From positions 3,596,001 to 3,660,000 of the forward strand of contig NZ_CP108381.1 of assembly GCF_035956715.1 (NCBI RefSeq): a stretch of 64,000 bases of DNA, in the 5' to 3' direction. The DNA is from Nocardia sp. NBC_01329 (GTDB lineage: Bacteria; Actinomycetota; Actinomycetes; Mycobacteriales; Mycobacteriaceae). The position numbers and the translations under genes were made by a program. Below are positions 18,162-26,891 of this stretch, piece by piece. How positions within the stretch are numbered: position 1 is the stretch's first letter; each line of letters opens with the position of its first letter. Below the pieces are notes generated by a model, which worked only from the letters and a program-made list of their open reading frames with translations, searched no databases and had not been told where the DNA came from.

Positions 18162-18342
18162 CTTCTTCTCACCTCGTTGGAGTAGTCACGATTCCCCGTT
18201 CGAGGCGCGTGTGTACGGCCCGGAACACGGCAACGGTACCGGCGGCCACCTGGACCCACCAGCGCTGGAGAAAGGGCTTTCCAGATGGATTCGCCATCGC
18301 TTCACTCGGGGGGCCACCGGAAAATCGGACTTCTCGACGCCG

Positions 18343-18705
18343 AACTTTCTCGTGCATCGATGCCTCCCGCCGTACCAGGATGTGCGCGCTGCCGACACAG
18401 TGCTGGTCGGTGAGGTGCTGTCGCCATCCAATACCCAATCCGATATCGAGGCCAAGAAGAGTCTATACGCCGCGGCGGGAATCCTCTGGTACTGGGAGGT
18501 GACTTTGCGACCGGATATCAGCGCCATCGCGACGATCAGGGCCTACGGCCTGGAAACCGGGGTTGCCACGTTGCCCGAGGGCGTCCGCCCGCTGCACCGA
18601 TCCGATTTTCGCCTGGTGGGCGAATGGACGCACACCGACCCAGTGGGGGTGTCGTTCGGGTATCCGTTCCCCATCTATATCGGGTGGTCCGCTCTCGCGT
18701 TCTGA
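18343..18705 (+). pseudogene. Uma2-family endonuclease-like protein, C-terminal remnant
   Basis: NFLVHRCLPPYQDVRAADTV then LVGEVLSPSNTQSDIEAKKS and YAAAGILWYWEV is the PD-(D/E)xK-like core of Uma2 proteins, with the E-V catalytic pair and the lysine-rich helix, followed by a normal C-terminus (GEWTHTDPVGVSFGYPFPIY). The N-terminal 60-70 residues are missing; upstream sequence in this frame is noise. It is not expressed from an obvious start. Confidence 0.65.
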
Positions 18706-18712
18706 ATAAGAG

Positions 18713-18770
18713 ATCAGTTCAGAATGAGCTTGCGGACGCAGATGATCGCGCTGGACAGACTCAGTATTGC
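18713..18770 (-). mobile_element. solo end fragment of the IS5-type element
   Basis: gatcagttcagaatgag followed by about 40 bp that match the left end of the IS5 copy at 19293. On the minus strand it encodes the last residues of the same transposase (ILSLSSAIICVRKLILN and a stop). This is a remnant of an earlier copy, 520 bp from the intact-ended one. Confidence 0.65.
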
Positions 18771-18842
18771 GTGACGCCCAGAGCGGAGGCGGTGGGGTTG
18801 AACCACGGTGACACGGCAGCGATGATGGGTTTCACGATTGAG

Positions 18843-19133
18843 TCAGTCGCCGAGGAACCAGAGATAGTGGTGAGATTCGTTCAAGACGACCTGACACATC
18901 TCGCGGGCCTGTTCGACCCAGGCCCCGCCGCAAGCATCCGGAAGCCGGTCGAGCTCGGCGAGCAGCAACGGAACCTGTCGCTCGTTGAACATCGCGTCCC
19001 CGTAAGGGATCAGGGCCGAGAGCATCGGGAAGGCGGCCGGGTCGAGGGCCGCGAATGCGTTCGACCATTCCACCCCGTCCCGAGTTCGCGCCACAATGTT
19101 GTCCAGTTCGCGGCGCACTTGCATATTGATCAT
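18843..19133 (-). CDS. conserved small protein of unknown function
   Basis: The 96-residue helical protein reads MINMQVRRELDNIVARTRDG, then NAFAALDPAAFPMLSALIPY, LLLAELDRLPDACGGAWVEQ and ends NESHHYLWFLGD. I recall similar orphan proteins in actinomycetes, but no function. ATG 19133. It lies between two copies of IS5 ends, and its intact frame suggests it is still maintained; an orphan immunity-like role is possible but unsupported. Confidence 0.6.
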   Translation of the reverse strand: MINMQVRRELDNIVARTRDGVEWSNAFAALDPAAFPMLSALIPYGDAMFNERQVPLLLAELDRLPDACGGAWVEQAREMCQVVLNESHHYLWFLGD

Positions 19134-19292
19134 TCGCTGACGCTATCAGCGCCCCGTGACCGGTTACATGCCCGTTCCGGCAGGAAGTAGCAGGGGACTC
19201 ACTGGGAACAGCGGCGCCAACCACAGGGAATCGCCCGTCAGAATTACTCCGCATACGGTGTCTTCCGAACGGTCTCAAATCCTCTATCTAAG

Positions 19293-20162
19293 AATTCAGT
19301 TGAGAATGAGTTTGCGGAGGCAGATGACCGAGCAGGCCAGGCTCAGTAGTGCTTGGTGAATTTCGGCGCGGCGTTCGTAGCGGTCCGCAAGCGTTTGAAT
19401 GCGTGTAGCCATGCGAAGCTGCGTTCTACCGGCCACCGGAGTTTCCCGAGTCCGGAACCGTGGCTGGTATTGCGGCGGGCGATAACCGGGGTGATACCGC
19501 GAGCCCGGAGAAGCCGACGATATTTGTCGTGGTCGTAGCCGCGGTCGGCGTACAAATACCGGGGCCGTCGCCAGGGCCGGCCGCGGCGGCCCCCGATCGT
19601 GGGGAGGGCATCGACGAGCGGGATGAGCTGGGTGACGTCGTTGCGGTTGCCGCCGGTCAGCGTGACCGCCAAGGGTGTCCCCGTGGCGTCGGTGATCAGA
19701 TGATGCTTGGAACCGGGCCGGCCTCGGTCGACCGGGCTCGGGCCCACATGGTCCCCCCTTTGAGGGCCCGCAGATGCGAGGCATCGACCAGCACTCGCGA
19801 CAGTTCGAGCAGTCCGGCCGCGCGCAGCTCGTTCAACACGCTTTCGTGCAGTTGCCGCCACACTCCCGCCTGCGACCATTCGCTCAACCGCCGCCAACAG
19901 GTCGCACCCGAGACACCGAACAACCCGGTCGGCAGCTGATTCCATCCGATGCCCGTGCGAACCACGTACAGGACGCCTTCCAACGCGGCCCGGTCATCGG
20001 CCCTGTGGCGGCCCGGGGACCGGAAGCGTCTCTCCCGCACCGGAATCAACGGCTCCAGCCTGGCCCACAACGCATCGGTCACTACCGCATCACCCACACC
20101 GGGATTGTCAAACACGCTGCGGCGCAGATCAAGGCGGCCTCAATCTCATTCTGAACTGATCA
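19293..20162 (-). mobile_element. IS5-family insertion sequence
   Basis: The 870-bp element has inverted ends aattcagttgagaatgag (19293-19310) and, on the other strand from 20162, tgatcagttcagaatgag. The pentamer ctaag flanks it on both sides (19288-19292 and 20163-20167), consistent with the short YTAR-type target duplication of IS5 elements. The ends are intact, but the transposase carries an extra frameshift (next entry). Confidence 0.8.
19296..20115 (-). pseudogene. IS5-family transposase with programmed and accidental frameshifts
   Basis: The first frame starts GTG 20115 and runs through VVTDALWARLEPLIPVRERR and VLVDASHLRALKGG. At tcaaagggggg (about 19757-19767) a -1 shift joins it to VDRGRPGSKHHLITDATGTP, YLYADRGYDHDKY and VERSFAWLHAFKRLRT; this AAAGGGGGG slip is typical of IS5 OrfAB. 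Near 19383 a missing base then moves the C-terminal RYERRAEIHQALLSLACSVI to another frame. That second shift probably inactivates it. Confidence 0.75.
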
Positions 20163-20167
20163 CTAAG

Positions 20168-20592
20168 ACTGCCCATCGGCCGGGAGCGTCGACCGGCCGC
20201 GGTCCGGCCGAGCACCGGAAACGTGGTCGGTTGGATCGACTGCCCGAATGACCGCGTACACCTCCACCCGTACCTGGATACGACCCGGCAGGCGGGCGAC
20301 GCCATGCCTCGTTTTATCGTGCGGTCCGGGCCAATTGGGTCCCGGCGCCAACCCGCGGAGTAACCATTTGCATCGGGCCGATGTCCTCGCCGGCGAGCAT
20401 GGCCAGGACCATCCCGGTGCGAAAGACCTGCCGGTCGCCGGCGTGCACTACACCGCGCCGATCAGCCGGCGTAAGTCTGAGAAGCGCGTAGTGGTCGGTT
20501 TCCTCGAGACGAACCGGGCGACATGATGCCGAACCGAACACTCCCGCGCAGCGGCGGGAGTATTGTCGGTACATCCGGTTCACCCAGGTTGC
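20168..20592. other. gap without recognisable gene
   Basis: This 425-bp stretch to the right of the IS5 element has short frames on both strands, none with a recognisable profile or ribosome site. I see nothing supported in it. Confidence 0.4.
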
Positions 20593-20802
20593 TCAGACCC
20601 TCGGCTCTGATCCAGCCGCGCGCAGACCAGCGGTGAAGGTGTCCCACTCGCCCGGACAGAAAATAAGGGCCGCGCCGTCGGGGTTCTTTGAATCTCGAAC
20701 TCCCACCAGCCCGCCGTGCAGGTGGGCGACCTCGACGCAGTCATTGCCGCTGGCGCTGCGGCTGCCCTTGAACCAGACCGCTCCGGACAGGTCGATGCTC
20801 AT
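20593..20802 (-). CDS. DUF397 protein
   Basis: The 69-residue protein has the DUF397 layout: LSGAVWFKGSRSASGNDCVE, VAHLHGGLVGVRDSKNPDGA, and a terminal PGEWDTFTAGLRAAG. It is co-translated with the XRE gene (ATGA overlap). In actinomycetes such pairs behave as regulator plus small effector or antagonist, related to the WhiJ/BldB circuitry of Streptomyces. The molecular role of DUF397 is not established. Confidence 0.9.
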   Translation of the reverse strand: MSIDLSGAVWFKGSRSASGNDCVEVAHLHGGLVGVRDSKNPDGAALIFCPGEWDTFTAGLRAAGSEPRV

Positions 20803-21695
20803 CCGCGATGCTCCCTTGCCGCCACCTCGATGAGGCGCTGTGTATCCGACTCGTCCAATGCTACTTGCAGTATGGAAGCCCGAGCTGCTCGATACTGCTC
20901 GACCTCGCTCGGCTTGTCCAAGTACAACGACCCGGTGAACCCCTCGATATATATGACAGGAGGTTCGGTCAGCGCCGGGTTCACGTGATCCGGAAATTCC
21001 AGGTAGACGAAGTGCTTCGTGGTCCACCCGAGATGATCCGGGGCATCAAGCGGTACGACTCGTAGCGAAACGCTCGGCAACGCGGCCATCTTCAGGAGAT
21101 GATCCAGCTGCTCCGCCATGGTCTCGGCGCCACCGACCGGGTGCCGAAGGGCGGCCTCACTGAGCGCGGCCTCGAAGATGAAATCAGACGAGTTGTGCAG
21201 CCGCGCCTGACGACGCTGAAGCAAAGTGATCTCCCGGTGCAGCTCGATCGCTCGTCCGAGCGGCTTCGCGATCTCCCACATGGCGTAACGGTAGCGGTGA
21301 GTTTGAAGCAACCCCGGCAAGGTCGTTGTCTGCCAGGTGAAAACCTCACGTGCTGTCTGCTCGAGCCCGAGGAACATCTCTGCTTCGGGGACTACTGCAT
21401 CGGCAAATGACGACTGCCACCACCCGTCTTTGCGAGATTCCTCAACCAGCCACAGCAGTTCGCGGCGATCCTCGGGGCTGGCCTCGTACGCATCACATAG
21501 CGCGTTGACCACCATTCTCTTGGTCTCGCTGGTGCGTCCGGACTCCAAGCGCCACAGCGTTTGCGCACCCATCTCGCACCGGCGAGCCGCGTTCGCACGG
21601 CTCAGCCCCGCTACCTCACGCAGTTCACGCAGGCGGCGACCCAGGACGCGACGCGGCAGAGTCGGTGGGTTCATGGCGTTTGATTCGATCGACAC
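20799..21695 (-). CDS. XRE-family regulator with Scr1-type (DUF5753) domain
   Basis: The 298-residue protein has an N-terminal helix-turn-helix (LGRRLRELREVAGLSRANAA then ARRCEMGAQTLWRLESGRTS, about 18-57) and a long C-terminal DUF5753 domain (VFTWQTTTLPGLLQTHRYRY, LLQRRQARLH, HFVYLEFPDH, VIYIEGFTGSLYLDKPSEVE). GTG 21695 is preceded by a good GGGGAG ribosome site; ATG 21674 is the alternative. It overlaps the DUF397 gene by ATGA. The divergent intergenic region holds a perfect 11+11 dyad that may be its binding site. Confidence 0.9.
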   Translation of the reverse strand: MSIESNAMNPPTLPRRVLGRRLRELREVAGLSRANAARRCEMGAQTLWRLESGRTSETKRMVVNALCDAYEASPEDRRELLWLVEESRKDGWWQSSFADAVVPEAEMFLGLEQTAREVFTWQTTTLPGLLQTHRYRYAMWEIAKPLGRAIELHREITLLQRRQARLHNSSDFIFEAALSEAALRHPVGGAETMAEQLDHLLKMAALPSVSLRVVPLDAPDHLGWTTKHFVYLEFPDHVNPALTEPPVIYIEGFTGSLYLDKPSEVEQYRAARASILQVALDESDTQRLIEVAAREHRG

Positions 21696-21866
21696 AGGTC
21701 TCTCCCCTTCGTTAGCGTTACTCGCGGTTATTCCAACTCAAATGGAACAGTCGAACTGTATGGAATTACCAATCCGCCCGGAGCAATTCCATTGTGCGAC
21801 TGAATCTTACGTAGCGATTCACAATTGGGAAAGGGGATGGTTGACTGAGTACGCGGCCGCAGACGT

Positions 21867-21891
21867 GGAAAATTCCGTGGCGGAATTTTCC
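21867..21891. promoter_or_regulatory. perfect 11+11 dyad between the XRE gene and the small-gene operon
   Basis: ggaaaattccg (21867-21877), tgg, cggaattttcc (21881-21891) is a perfect inverted repeat in an unusually AT-rich intergenic region. Related half-sites with the same GGAATT/TTCCA core lie at 21731 (ttcca), 21743 (tggaa), 21761 (tggaatt) and 21785 (aattcca). It is a likely operator for one or both divergent units; the binding protein is inferred to be the adjacent XRE regulator. Confidence 0.65.
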
Positions 21892-21986
21892 TTGTCGCCA
21901 GCACCGGCTCATCGGAACCGGAGACACCGCGCAGTGTCCACCGGGCCGGCGCGAACCAGACCATCCCCGACGTTGCGAGGTGAACC

Positions 21987-22175
21987 ATGCTGTTCGGATT
22001 ACCGGTGACCGATCACCGGCCCGTACCGGTGATGACCATCGACTACGCACACCAGGTAATGCAGGCACACATCGACTGCCCATCGACGGCGTGTCCGCTC
22101 AAAAGGCAGGCCCGGGCGCGCCTGATCGAGGCCCGCAAAATGGTTCCCGGCAATCAGGAATTCTCGGGATACTGA
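21987..22175 (+). CDS. small conserved protein 1 of the XRE-linked operon
   Basis: The 62-residue protein has a short N-terminal stretch (MLFGLPVTDHRPVPVMTIDY) and then AHQVMQAHIDCPSTACPLKR with a C-x5-C pair, and QARARLIEARKMVPGNQEFS. I recall comparable short proteins (DYAHQVMxxH, C..xCPLKRxA) in other Nocardia genomes. The cysteines could bind metal or form a disulphide. ATG 21987 is closely preceded by GAGGTGAACC. It starts a three-gene operon. Confidence 0.65.
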   Translation: MLFGLPVTDHRPVPVMTIDYAHQVMQAHIDCPSTACPLKRQARARLIEARKMVPGNQEFSGY

Positions 22176-22202
22176 TCCGTCGACACGAAGGAAACCGCAC
22201 TC

Positions 22203-22349
22203 GTGAAAGAGGAACTGCCGCGCCGTATTCCCGGTGCCAATTCCATACCGGTAGGCGGAAAATGGAATCCCCCGACTGATATCGCCACGCTGGTCCGGGT
22301 ATCGCGCGCGCTACGTCGGTGGCCGGAGGAAACCAGGAGGGCACGGTGA
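22203..22349 (+). CDS. small conserved protein 2 of the XRE-linked operon
   Basis: The 48-residue protein reads KEELPRRIPGANSIPVGGKW, then NPPTDIATLVRVSRALRRWP, ending EETRRAR. GTG 22203 follows cgaaggaaacc. Its TGA overlaps the next gene's GTG (GTGA), and it lies 27 bp after gene 1. It is basic and probably a helical cap on a partner. Sequence inside it, aattccat and ggaaaatggaatcc (22238-22270), repeats the core of the upstream operator, so the coding DNA may carry extra binding sites. Confidence 0.6.
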   Translation: MKEELPRRIPGANSIPVGGKWNPPTDIATLVRVSRALRRWPEETRRAR

Positions 22350-22540
22350 ACGGATCTCTGGAGCGCGGCAATCATCCTGCACCGTTTGATAGGCTCGCCG
22401 CCCACGCCGGGAGCCTCGGTTACCGGCTCGTCCGTGAACCGGGCACACCGGCCGGCTGGGCTCTGCTGGACGCCGTGGACGGCGAACGTCTCTTTGCAGC
22501 AGCCACTCTCACCGATATCGCGCGGTATCTCGATGAATAG
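22346..22540 (+). CDS. small conserved protein 3 of the XRE-linked operon
   Basis: The 64-residue protein reads GNHPAPFDRLAAHAGSLGYR, then LVREPGTPAGWALLDAVDGE and RLFAAATLTDIARYLDE, a small alpha/beta unit. The GTG at 22346 has an excellent AGGAGG (22335-22340) five bases upstream and overlaps gene 2 by GTGA. Function unknown. The three genes are tightly coupled and divergent from the XRE/DUF397 pair. Confidence 0.65.
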   Translation: MNGSLERGNHPAPFDRLAAHAGSLGYRLVREPGTPAGWALLDAVDGERLFAAATLTDIARYLDE

Positions 22541-22622
22541 CGGTGAGTCGGCGGCCCCGCGCTCGGGCACCCGCGCGGGTTCGCCGGAGCTGTCGCGAGT
22601 GTCCGGGCCACCGGGGACCGTG

Positions 22623-23384
22623 CTACCAGATATCCGGTTCGTCCTCGCCCAGCCGGCGCAGTGCGCGGTCGATCCAGTCAGCGAAACCGGCCGCGAGATC
22701 GGCGGCAGCGGCCGGCCGCACCGTAATGTGTTCGCGCGTCCGTTTCTCCAGGTAGCGGCCGTCGCCGGTGATGTCGCACCACTGGGTTCGGTACCAGGGT
22801 TCGGGGCGATCCAGAATCGACCCGACCCGCAGACCCGCGATACCGCCGCCGTCCGCGGGCCGCTGCACGAGGCGCCGGTACTGTTCGCCGGGACCGCGCC
22901 GCAGGGATCGCTGCTGGTCGCGGTCGGGCGCGAGATCGTCGATATGGAACGTACCCGCCGTTTCCCGGCCGGGATCGCATGGTGGCACCAGGCCGGCGAG
23001 ACGTTTCGGCAACTGTTCGGCGGCGAACAGTTGGGCATGGATAGCACCGTCGGCACCGTCGATCACCGACTGCGCCAACACCACCCCGTAGTGGGTTTTG
23101 CGCGCGCCGACCACCCGATACTCGCGTACCCGGCCCTTGGTGGTCGCGGTCGAGGCACCCAGGATCTCGATCCGCAGGTCGCCGTCGGACACGGCGTGCA
23201 GGGCTCGCCGAATCAGTTCGCGCTCGTCCCGGTCGTACCGCGCACGCACGGCCGCCGCATGGGCCTCGAACGGGTTGCGGGTCTTGTAGCGGCTCAGATA
23301 GTGCAGCGGGCGGGGGAACCGGTCGATCCCGTCGCGATACCAGAGCGCGGCGAAATCGTCCGGCTCCCAGATCCATGTGCTCAT
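22623..23384 (-). CDS. EspG-family ESX secretion chaperone
   Basis: The 253-residue protein starts MSTWIWEPDDFAALWYRDGI, the WxxxDLxALW-type opening of EspG, and continues HYLSRYKTRNPFEAHAAAVR and REYRVVGARKTHYGVVLAQS, with a C-terminal helix DLAAGFADWIDRALRRLGED. EspG proteins bind PPE-type substrates at their tip and deliver them to a particular ESX machine. The PPE-like gene directly upstream is the likely client. ATG 23384. Confidence 0.85.
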   Translation of the reverse strand: MSTWIWEPDDFAALWYRDGIDRFPRPLHYLSRYKTRNPFEAHAAAVRARYDRDERELIRRALHAVSDGDLRIEILGASTATTKGRVREYRVVGARKTHYGVVLAQSVIDGADGAIHAQLFAAEQLPKRLAGLVPPCDPGRETAGTFHIDDLAPDRDQQRSLRRGPGEQYRRLVQRPADGGGIAGLRVGSILDRPEPWYRTQWCDITGDGRYLEKRTREHITVRPAAAADLAAGFADWIDRALRRLGEDEPDIW

Positions 23385-23468
23385 TGTCGGTGGTGGTTCC
23401 TCGAGTATGTGACGGCTGCCGGTACCCCGGCGCCACTGGCCGGTGCGCGGCGGCGGGCGGACGATCGA

Positions 23469-24641
23469 TCAGTCGCGTTCCGCCGGTCGCGCGGCCGGTA
23501 CATCGGCGCCCAGCACCCCGCCGGGAATAGTCGGCGGCAACTCACCGAGCAGTTCGTCGGTGTTCTCGGCGTTGATGAGATAGTCCGGGGTCTCGTGCTT
23601 GTCGTCGTCGGCTCCCTGCTGGCCACTACCGGCCCCCGGCGACATCATCCCGGGCATACCGCTGCGCGCGGCGCCGGAACCGGTGGTGCCGGCGGAGGCC
23701 ACCGCGGGAGTTCCGGTGGGGTTCGGGGTACCGGGGACACTGCGGCCGGGGTCGCCGGTGGTCACCGGACTGCCACTCGGCGAGCCCGGTGTACCCGGTC
23801 CGGGAGTGGTCGAGGTTGTGCTCGGCGCGGTGGTCGTGCTGGGTGTAGTGGATATCGGATTCTCGGTGGAGGACGGTGTCGTCGCCGCAGGCGTCGTCCC
23901 TGGCTGGTCGGTGCCCTGGTCCTGCAGCTGTTCGGTTCCCAGATCGTCGCCTGGCTGTTCCGTACCGGGTTCCTCCCCGGTGGGGTTCTCCCCCTGCGGT
24001 CCGTCGGCATCCGTACCGTTGGGATTGCCGCCCTGGTCGGTGGACGTACCACCCGGGCCGGGCTGGTCGCCGGTGCCCGTGGGCAGATCGGTGTGCAGGG
24101 GCTGGGTCGGGTTCACCGGGACGGGCAGTACCGGAATCTTCGTATCGGCCGCGACAAAGCCGGTCACATAGTTGTCGCCCATCGCCTGCCGCGCCACTTC
24201 CTCGGCGTCGCTACGGTCGGTGTCCTCGTAGAACGGAACCCACGACCACCCGCTCGGATTGAACAACGACTTCTCCGCCGGAACATCGGGCAGGTTGTTC
24301 TGGGTGCGCATGATGGATACCACCGAGTCGTATACCTGAACAGCCAGCGCGTTCAGTGCGGGAACCAGGTCTTCGGCCCGGGTGGCGTAATTGCCGATAG
24401 CCTGTCGCGACTGTTCCGCCGCCGGCCCCTCCCAGGCCGCCGCGCTGGACCGGCGGATCCGGGCGGCGAACACCTGCACACCGCTCTCCCACTGAGCCGC
24501 GATCTGCCCGAATTGCTCGGACGCCGTCATCCCGTGATCACCCGGCGCCAACGGTTTGAACGCCCCGTTGATCTCCGAGTGAGAGAACCCGTTGGGTTCC
24601 TCCGGATCACCAATTTTCGGATTCTCGTTCTGAAAGGTCAT
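23469..24641 (-). CDS. PPE-like ESX substrate with low-complexity Pro/Thr/Gly region
   Basis: The 390-residue protein has an N-terminal helical region (about 40-115: FGQIAAQWESGVQVFAARIR, then AAWEGPAAEQSRQAIGNYAT and LNALAVQVYDSVV), like PPE/WXG substrates. A long linker, roughly 160-340, is rich in Pro, Thr, Gly and Gln. The C-terminus YLINAENTDELLGELPPTIP then GGVLGA resembles the tail I recall for Nocardia PPE-like proteins. ATG 24641. It sits between a small helical protein and espG, the standard order for a substrate pair plus chaperone. Confidence 0.8.
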   Translation of the reverse strand: MTFQNENPKIGDPEEPNGFSHSEINGAFKPLAPGDHGMTASEQFGQIAAQWESGVQVFAARIRRSSAAAWEGPAAEQSRQAIGNYATRAEDLVPALNALAVQVYDSVVSIMRTQNNLPDVPAEKSLFNPSGWSWVPFYEDTDRSDAEEVARQAMGDNYVTGFVAADTKIPVLPVPVNPTQPLHTDLPTGTGDQPGPGGTSTDQGGNPNGTDADGPQGENPTGEEPGTEQPGDDLGTEQLQDQGTDQPGTTPAATTPSSTENPISTTPSTTTAPSTTSTTPGPGTPGSPSGSPVTTGDPGRSVPGTPNPTGTPAVASAGTTGSGAARSGMPGMMSPGAGSGQQGADDDKHETPDYLINAENTDELLGELPPTIPGGVLGADVPAARPAERD

Positions 24642-24695
24642 CGGGCCCCCTGTATCGCACTCACTGACGCACCGCGCGGCCGCACCCCGGGTCTC

Positions 24696-25190
24696 CTACC
24701 GGCCCGGGATTACCGGGAAGGTCGGCGGCATCGCCAAAGGCGCAACCGGCGGTGCCCCGACCATCAACTCGTTGTACCGACCGGCGAAAGCCTCGTCGGT
24801 CTCCATGTACCGCTGCGCGATCACCCGGTGCAACTCCTGAATATCCTCAACGATTTGATAGTGCTGCTCCAGAATCGCATGGACATCGTTTCCGTCTTCC
24901 GCATCCTGCGCCTTGGTACGAAAGCGGCCGACTAGAACAGCCGCCGATGCCAGGCCCGTGCTTTTCTCCCCGAGGTCCCACCGTTCACGGCTATGAATTT
25001 CCCGCGCGACACGCTGCAATTCACGGATCAGGAGTTTGAATCCCTCACAGTCGCGCTCCATATACACGAACTCTTCGGCATTCACCCGAACCGCATCCGC
25101 TGAACCCGCACCGAGACTGACCGATAAACGCCCCTCGCGCGACTCGGCCAGCAAATCCTCCAGCGGACGTGGAGATGCATCCTCACTCAT
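24696..25190 (-). CDS. helical ESX-associated protein, PE-like partner
   Basis: The 164-residue protein is mainly helical: NAEEFVYMERDCEGFKLLIR, ELQRVAREIHSRERWDLGEK, ILEQHYQIVEDIQELHRVIA, ending with a Pro-rich tail PPVAPLAMPPTFPVIPGR. Position between a DUF3558 lipoprotein and the PPE-like gene suggests it is the hairpin partner of the latter, as PE is for PPE; the sequence itself has no PE motif. ATG 25190; it is 55 bp from the next gene. Confidence 0.65.
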   Translation of the reverse strand: MSEDASPRPLEDLLAESREGRLSVSLGAGSADAVRVNAEEFVYMERDCEGFKLLIRELQRVAREIHSRERWDLGEKSTGLASAAVLVGRFRTKAQDAEDGNDVHAILEQHYQIVEDIQELHRVIAQRYMETDEAFAGRYNELMVGAPPVAPLAMPPTFPVIPGR

Positions 25191-25235
25191 CTCCGAGCTC
25201 CCTCCCTCTGATCACAACCAACGACTCCATGCCGT

Positions 25236-25805
25236 TCAGGCATCCGGGATCAAAGGAGCGAGCTTCTGGGCCAGACCCAACCCGAGTTCACACGTATCCA
25301 GGTGGCCGGTCTTATTGTTCGATGACGGATTGTCCATTGACAGTTCGAGGCTGCCTCCCACCATCTCCACATAGAACAAACAGGACGCCCGCACATCGTT
25401 ATCGCCGGCCGCATCCACCGCCATCGCCGCCCGGCCGTCAACCGTGTACTCCTGCCGCACGACGAACTGGTCGTTGTCGAGCACCGCAGGCAACGTCAGG
25501 TTCGTGGTGGTTATCCCCACCGCGTAGCTGTCCGGAGCCACATAACTGCACCCTCGCCACTTGACCCCCTGCCCGCCGTCGACATTCGCATCCGTCACTC
25601 CCCGCCGCAGATCTTCCGACGCCAGCACCTCCTGCGGAATGTCGGTACACGGGTCGAACGACGACGGAGCCTCCGCCGCGATCGGCAACCCGGTCGTCGT
25701 GGTCACCGGAGACGCCGTCCCCTCGGTCCCGGAATCACACCCGGCGACCATCAGCGCAACCCCCACACCACACAGAACCCCTCGGACCGACCGAACAGCG
25801 GCCAT
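25236..25805 (-). CDS. DUF3558 lipoprotein
   Basis: The 189-residue protein has a lipoprotein signal (GVLCGVGVALMVAGC, cleavage before C23). The mature part has FDPCTDIPQEVLASEDLRRG, KWRGCSYVAPDSYAVGITTT and ASCLFYVEMVGGSLELSMDN, with conserved cysteines; this is the DUF3558 pattern. ATG 25805. DUF3558 proteins of Nocardia are recurrent neighbours of ESX substrate genes, where they may act outside the membrane; this is context, not proven function. Confidence 0.85.
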   Translation of the reverse strand: MAAVRSVRGVLCGVGVALMVAGCDSGTEGTASPVTTTTGLPIAAEAPSSFDPCTDIPQEVLASEDLRRGVTDANVDGGQGVKWRGCSYVAPDSYAVGITTTNLTLPAVLDNDQFVVRQEYTVDGRAAMAVDAAGDNDVRASCLFYVEMVGGSLELSMDNPSSNNKTGHLDTCELGLGLAQKLAPLIPDA

Positions 25806-26133
25806 CACGAACCTCCCGACACCGGCATTCCATATCGAACCGGGAACCGGCCGGCCCCCCGCGTCCCCGCCGACCTTACTCAGCCCCGCAACTCCCACTC
25901 AACCCACCGACCGGCGAAACGGCTCGCCCGCCTGATCGGAATCCACCAACCCGCCTGCGGTTGCGCCGGATTCGCTCTTCCGGATGGCTCGCCGAGACCA
26001 GGGGAGTCGGCGTTGCCCACCGGTGGATCCACGGCGCAACCTGAATCTGAATCCGACCCTCGCATCGGCGGAGAGCCCGACGGCGCGGACCGCCCGCCTC
26101 AGCGTCGTGCAGAAGTATCGCAGTCCCGAAGTC
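25806..26133. other. intergenic stretch upstream of the DUF3558 operon
   Basis: These 328 bp must hold the promoter of the minus-strand ESX arm. I see no dyad or clear promoter boxes and no convincing gene in it. Confidence 0.4.
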
Positions 26134-26664
26134 TCACTCTCGCAGCAACGCTTGGAACAGACGGAACCTGCTGGTAATTCGTGAGATCAACGAGTGGCCC
26201 ACCGGCGCGTGTATATGCTCGGCGTGAATCTGCGCTATGCCGTCGTACCATCGGCGAAGGCGTAGCAGAGCGGCCAGGAAAGTGCCCTCGTCGAGTGCGC
26301 GCCCGATCGTTCCGTCGCTGAATCGCTCGGCTCGCGTAATCGACGTGAGCACTCGGCACGCGTCGGCGACCGGAGCATCGTCGAGCCCTCGGCCGTACTG
26401 ATAACGTCGCCCACCATCCCATCGAGTCCAATCGAACCCGACAATCGCGTCTACCTCGTCCAATGCGTGTACGACCCGGTTGACTGCGTCAGTGTAGACG
26501 GCGTAAGGCATACACAGCGCACCGTCGGCGTTCTCGGTGCGGAGCTCCCACGGGCTCGGCTGCTCGGCAAGCAGGTCGTCCACGGCCGACCACAACCGCT
26601 GCCAGCACTCAGGCGACGACCTGAGCAGCTGCACCTTGATATCGGCATCGCTTGTCTCCACCAC
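26134..26664 (-). CDS. DUF6508-like protein
   Basis: The 176-residue protein has RSSPECWQRLWSAVDDLLAE, then YAVYTDAVNRVVHALDEVDA, DWTRWDGGRRYQYGRGLDDA and CRVLTSITRAERFSDGTIGR, with a helical tail; I match it to the actinomycete DUF6508 group. The frame remains open to 26904, but the stretch before GTG 26664 is Cys/Arg-rich and atypical, so I use the shorter start. It is divergent from the WXG-type operon. Function unknown. Confidence 0.65.
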   Translation of the reverse strand: MVETSDADIKVQLLRSSPECWQRLWSAVDDLLAEQPSPWELRTENADGALCMPYAVYTDAVNRVVHALDEVDAIVGFDWTRWDGGRRYQYGRGLDDAPVADACRVLTSITRAERFSDGTIGRALDEGTFLAALLRLRRWYDGIAQIHAEHIHAPVGHSLISRITSRFRLFQALLRE

Positions 26665-26891
26665 GGCACAGTACCGTCGGGAATACGTGCGCGACCGCCC
26701 TCGCAACAGCGGGCGGACACTGGGCAGGCCACACTCGCACTCTTCGAGATCGACTTCGCCCAACCGGAACCCATCACCATCGCAGTCCCACGCAGCACCA
26801 CATCGATCACCTCGCGCAAGGGTTGAGCCGCTGAATGTGTGGACTGGTATCGTCCGATGAATCAACTCGGCAGGGACGGAAGGGGGGCCGG

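Noticed and set aside
20168..20592. Short frames on both strands between the IS5 element and DUF397
   Set aside because: None has a ribosome site, conserved pattern or sensible composition.
22386..24935. An 849-codon open frame on the plus strand
   Set aside because: It lies antisense to espG and the PPE-like gene, which have clear family motifs; high GC keeps the opposite frame open by chance.
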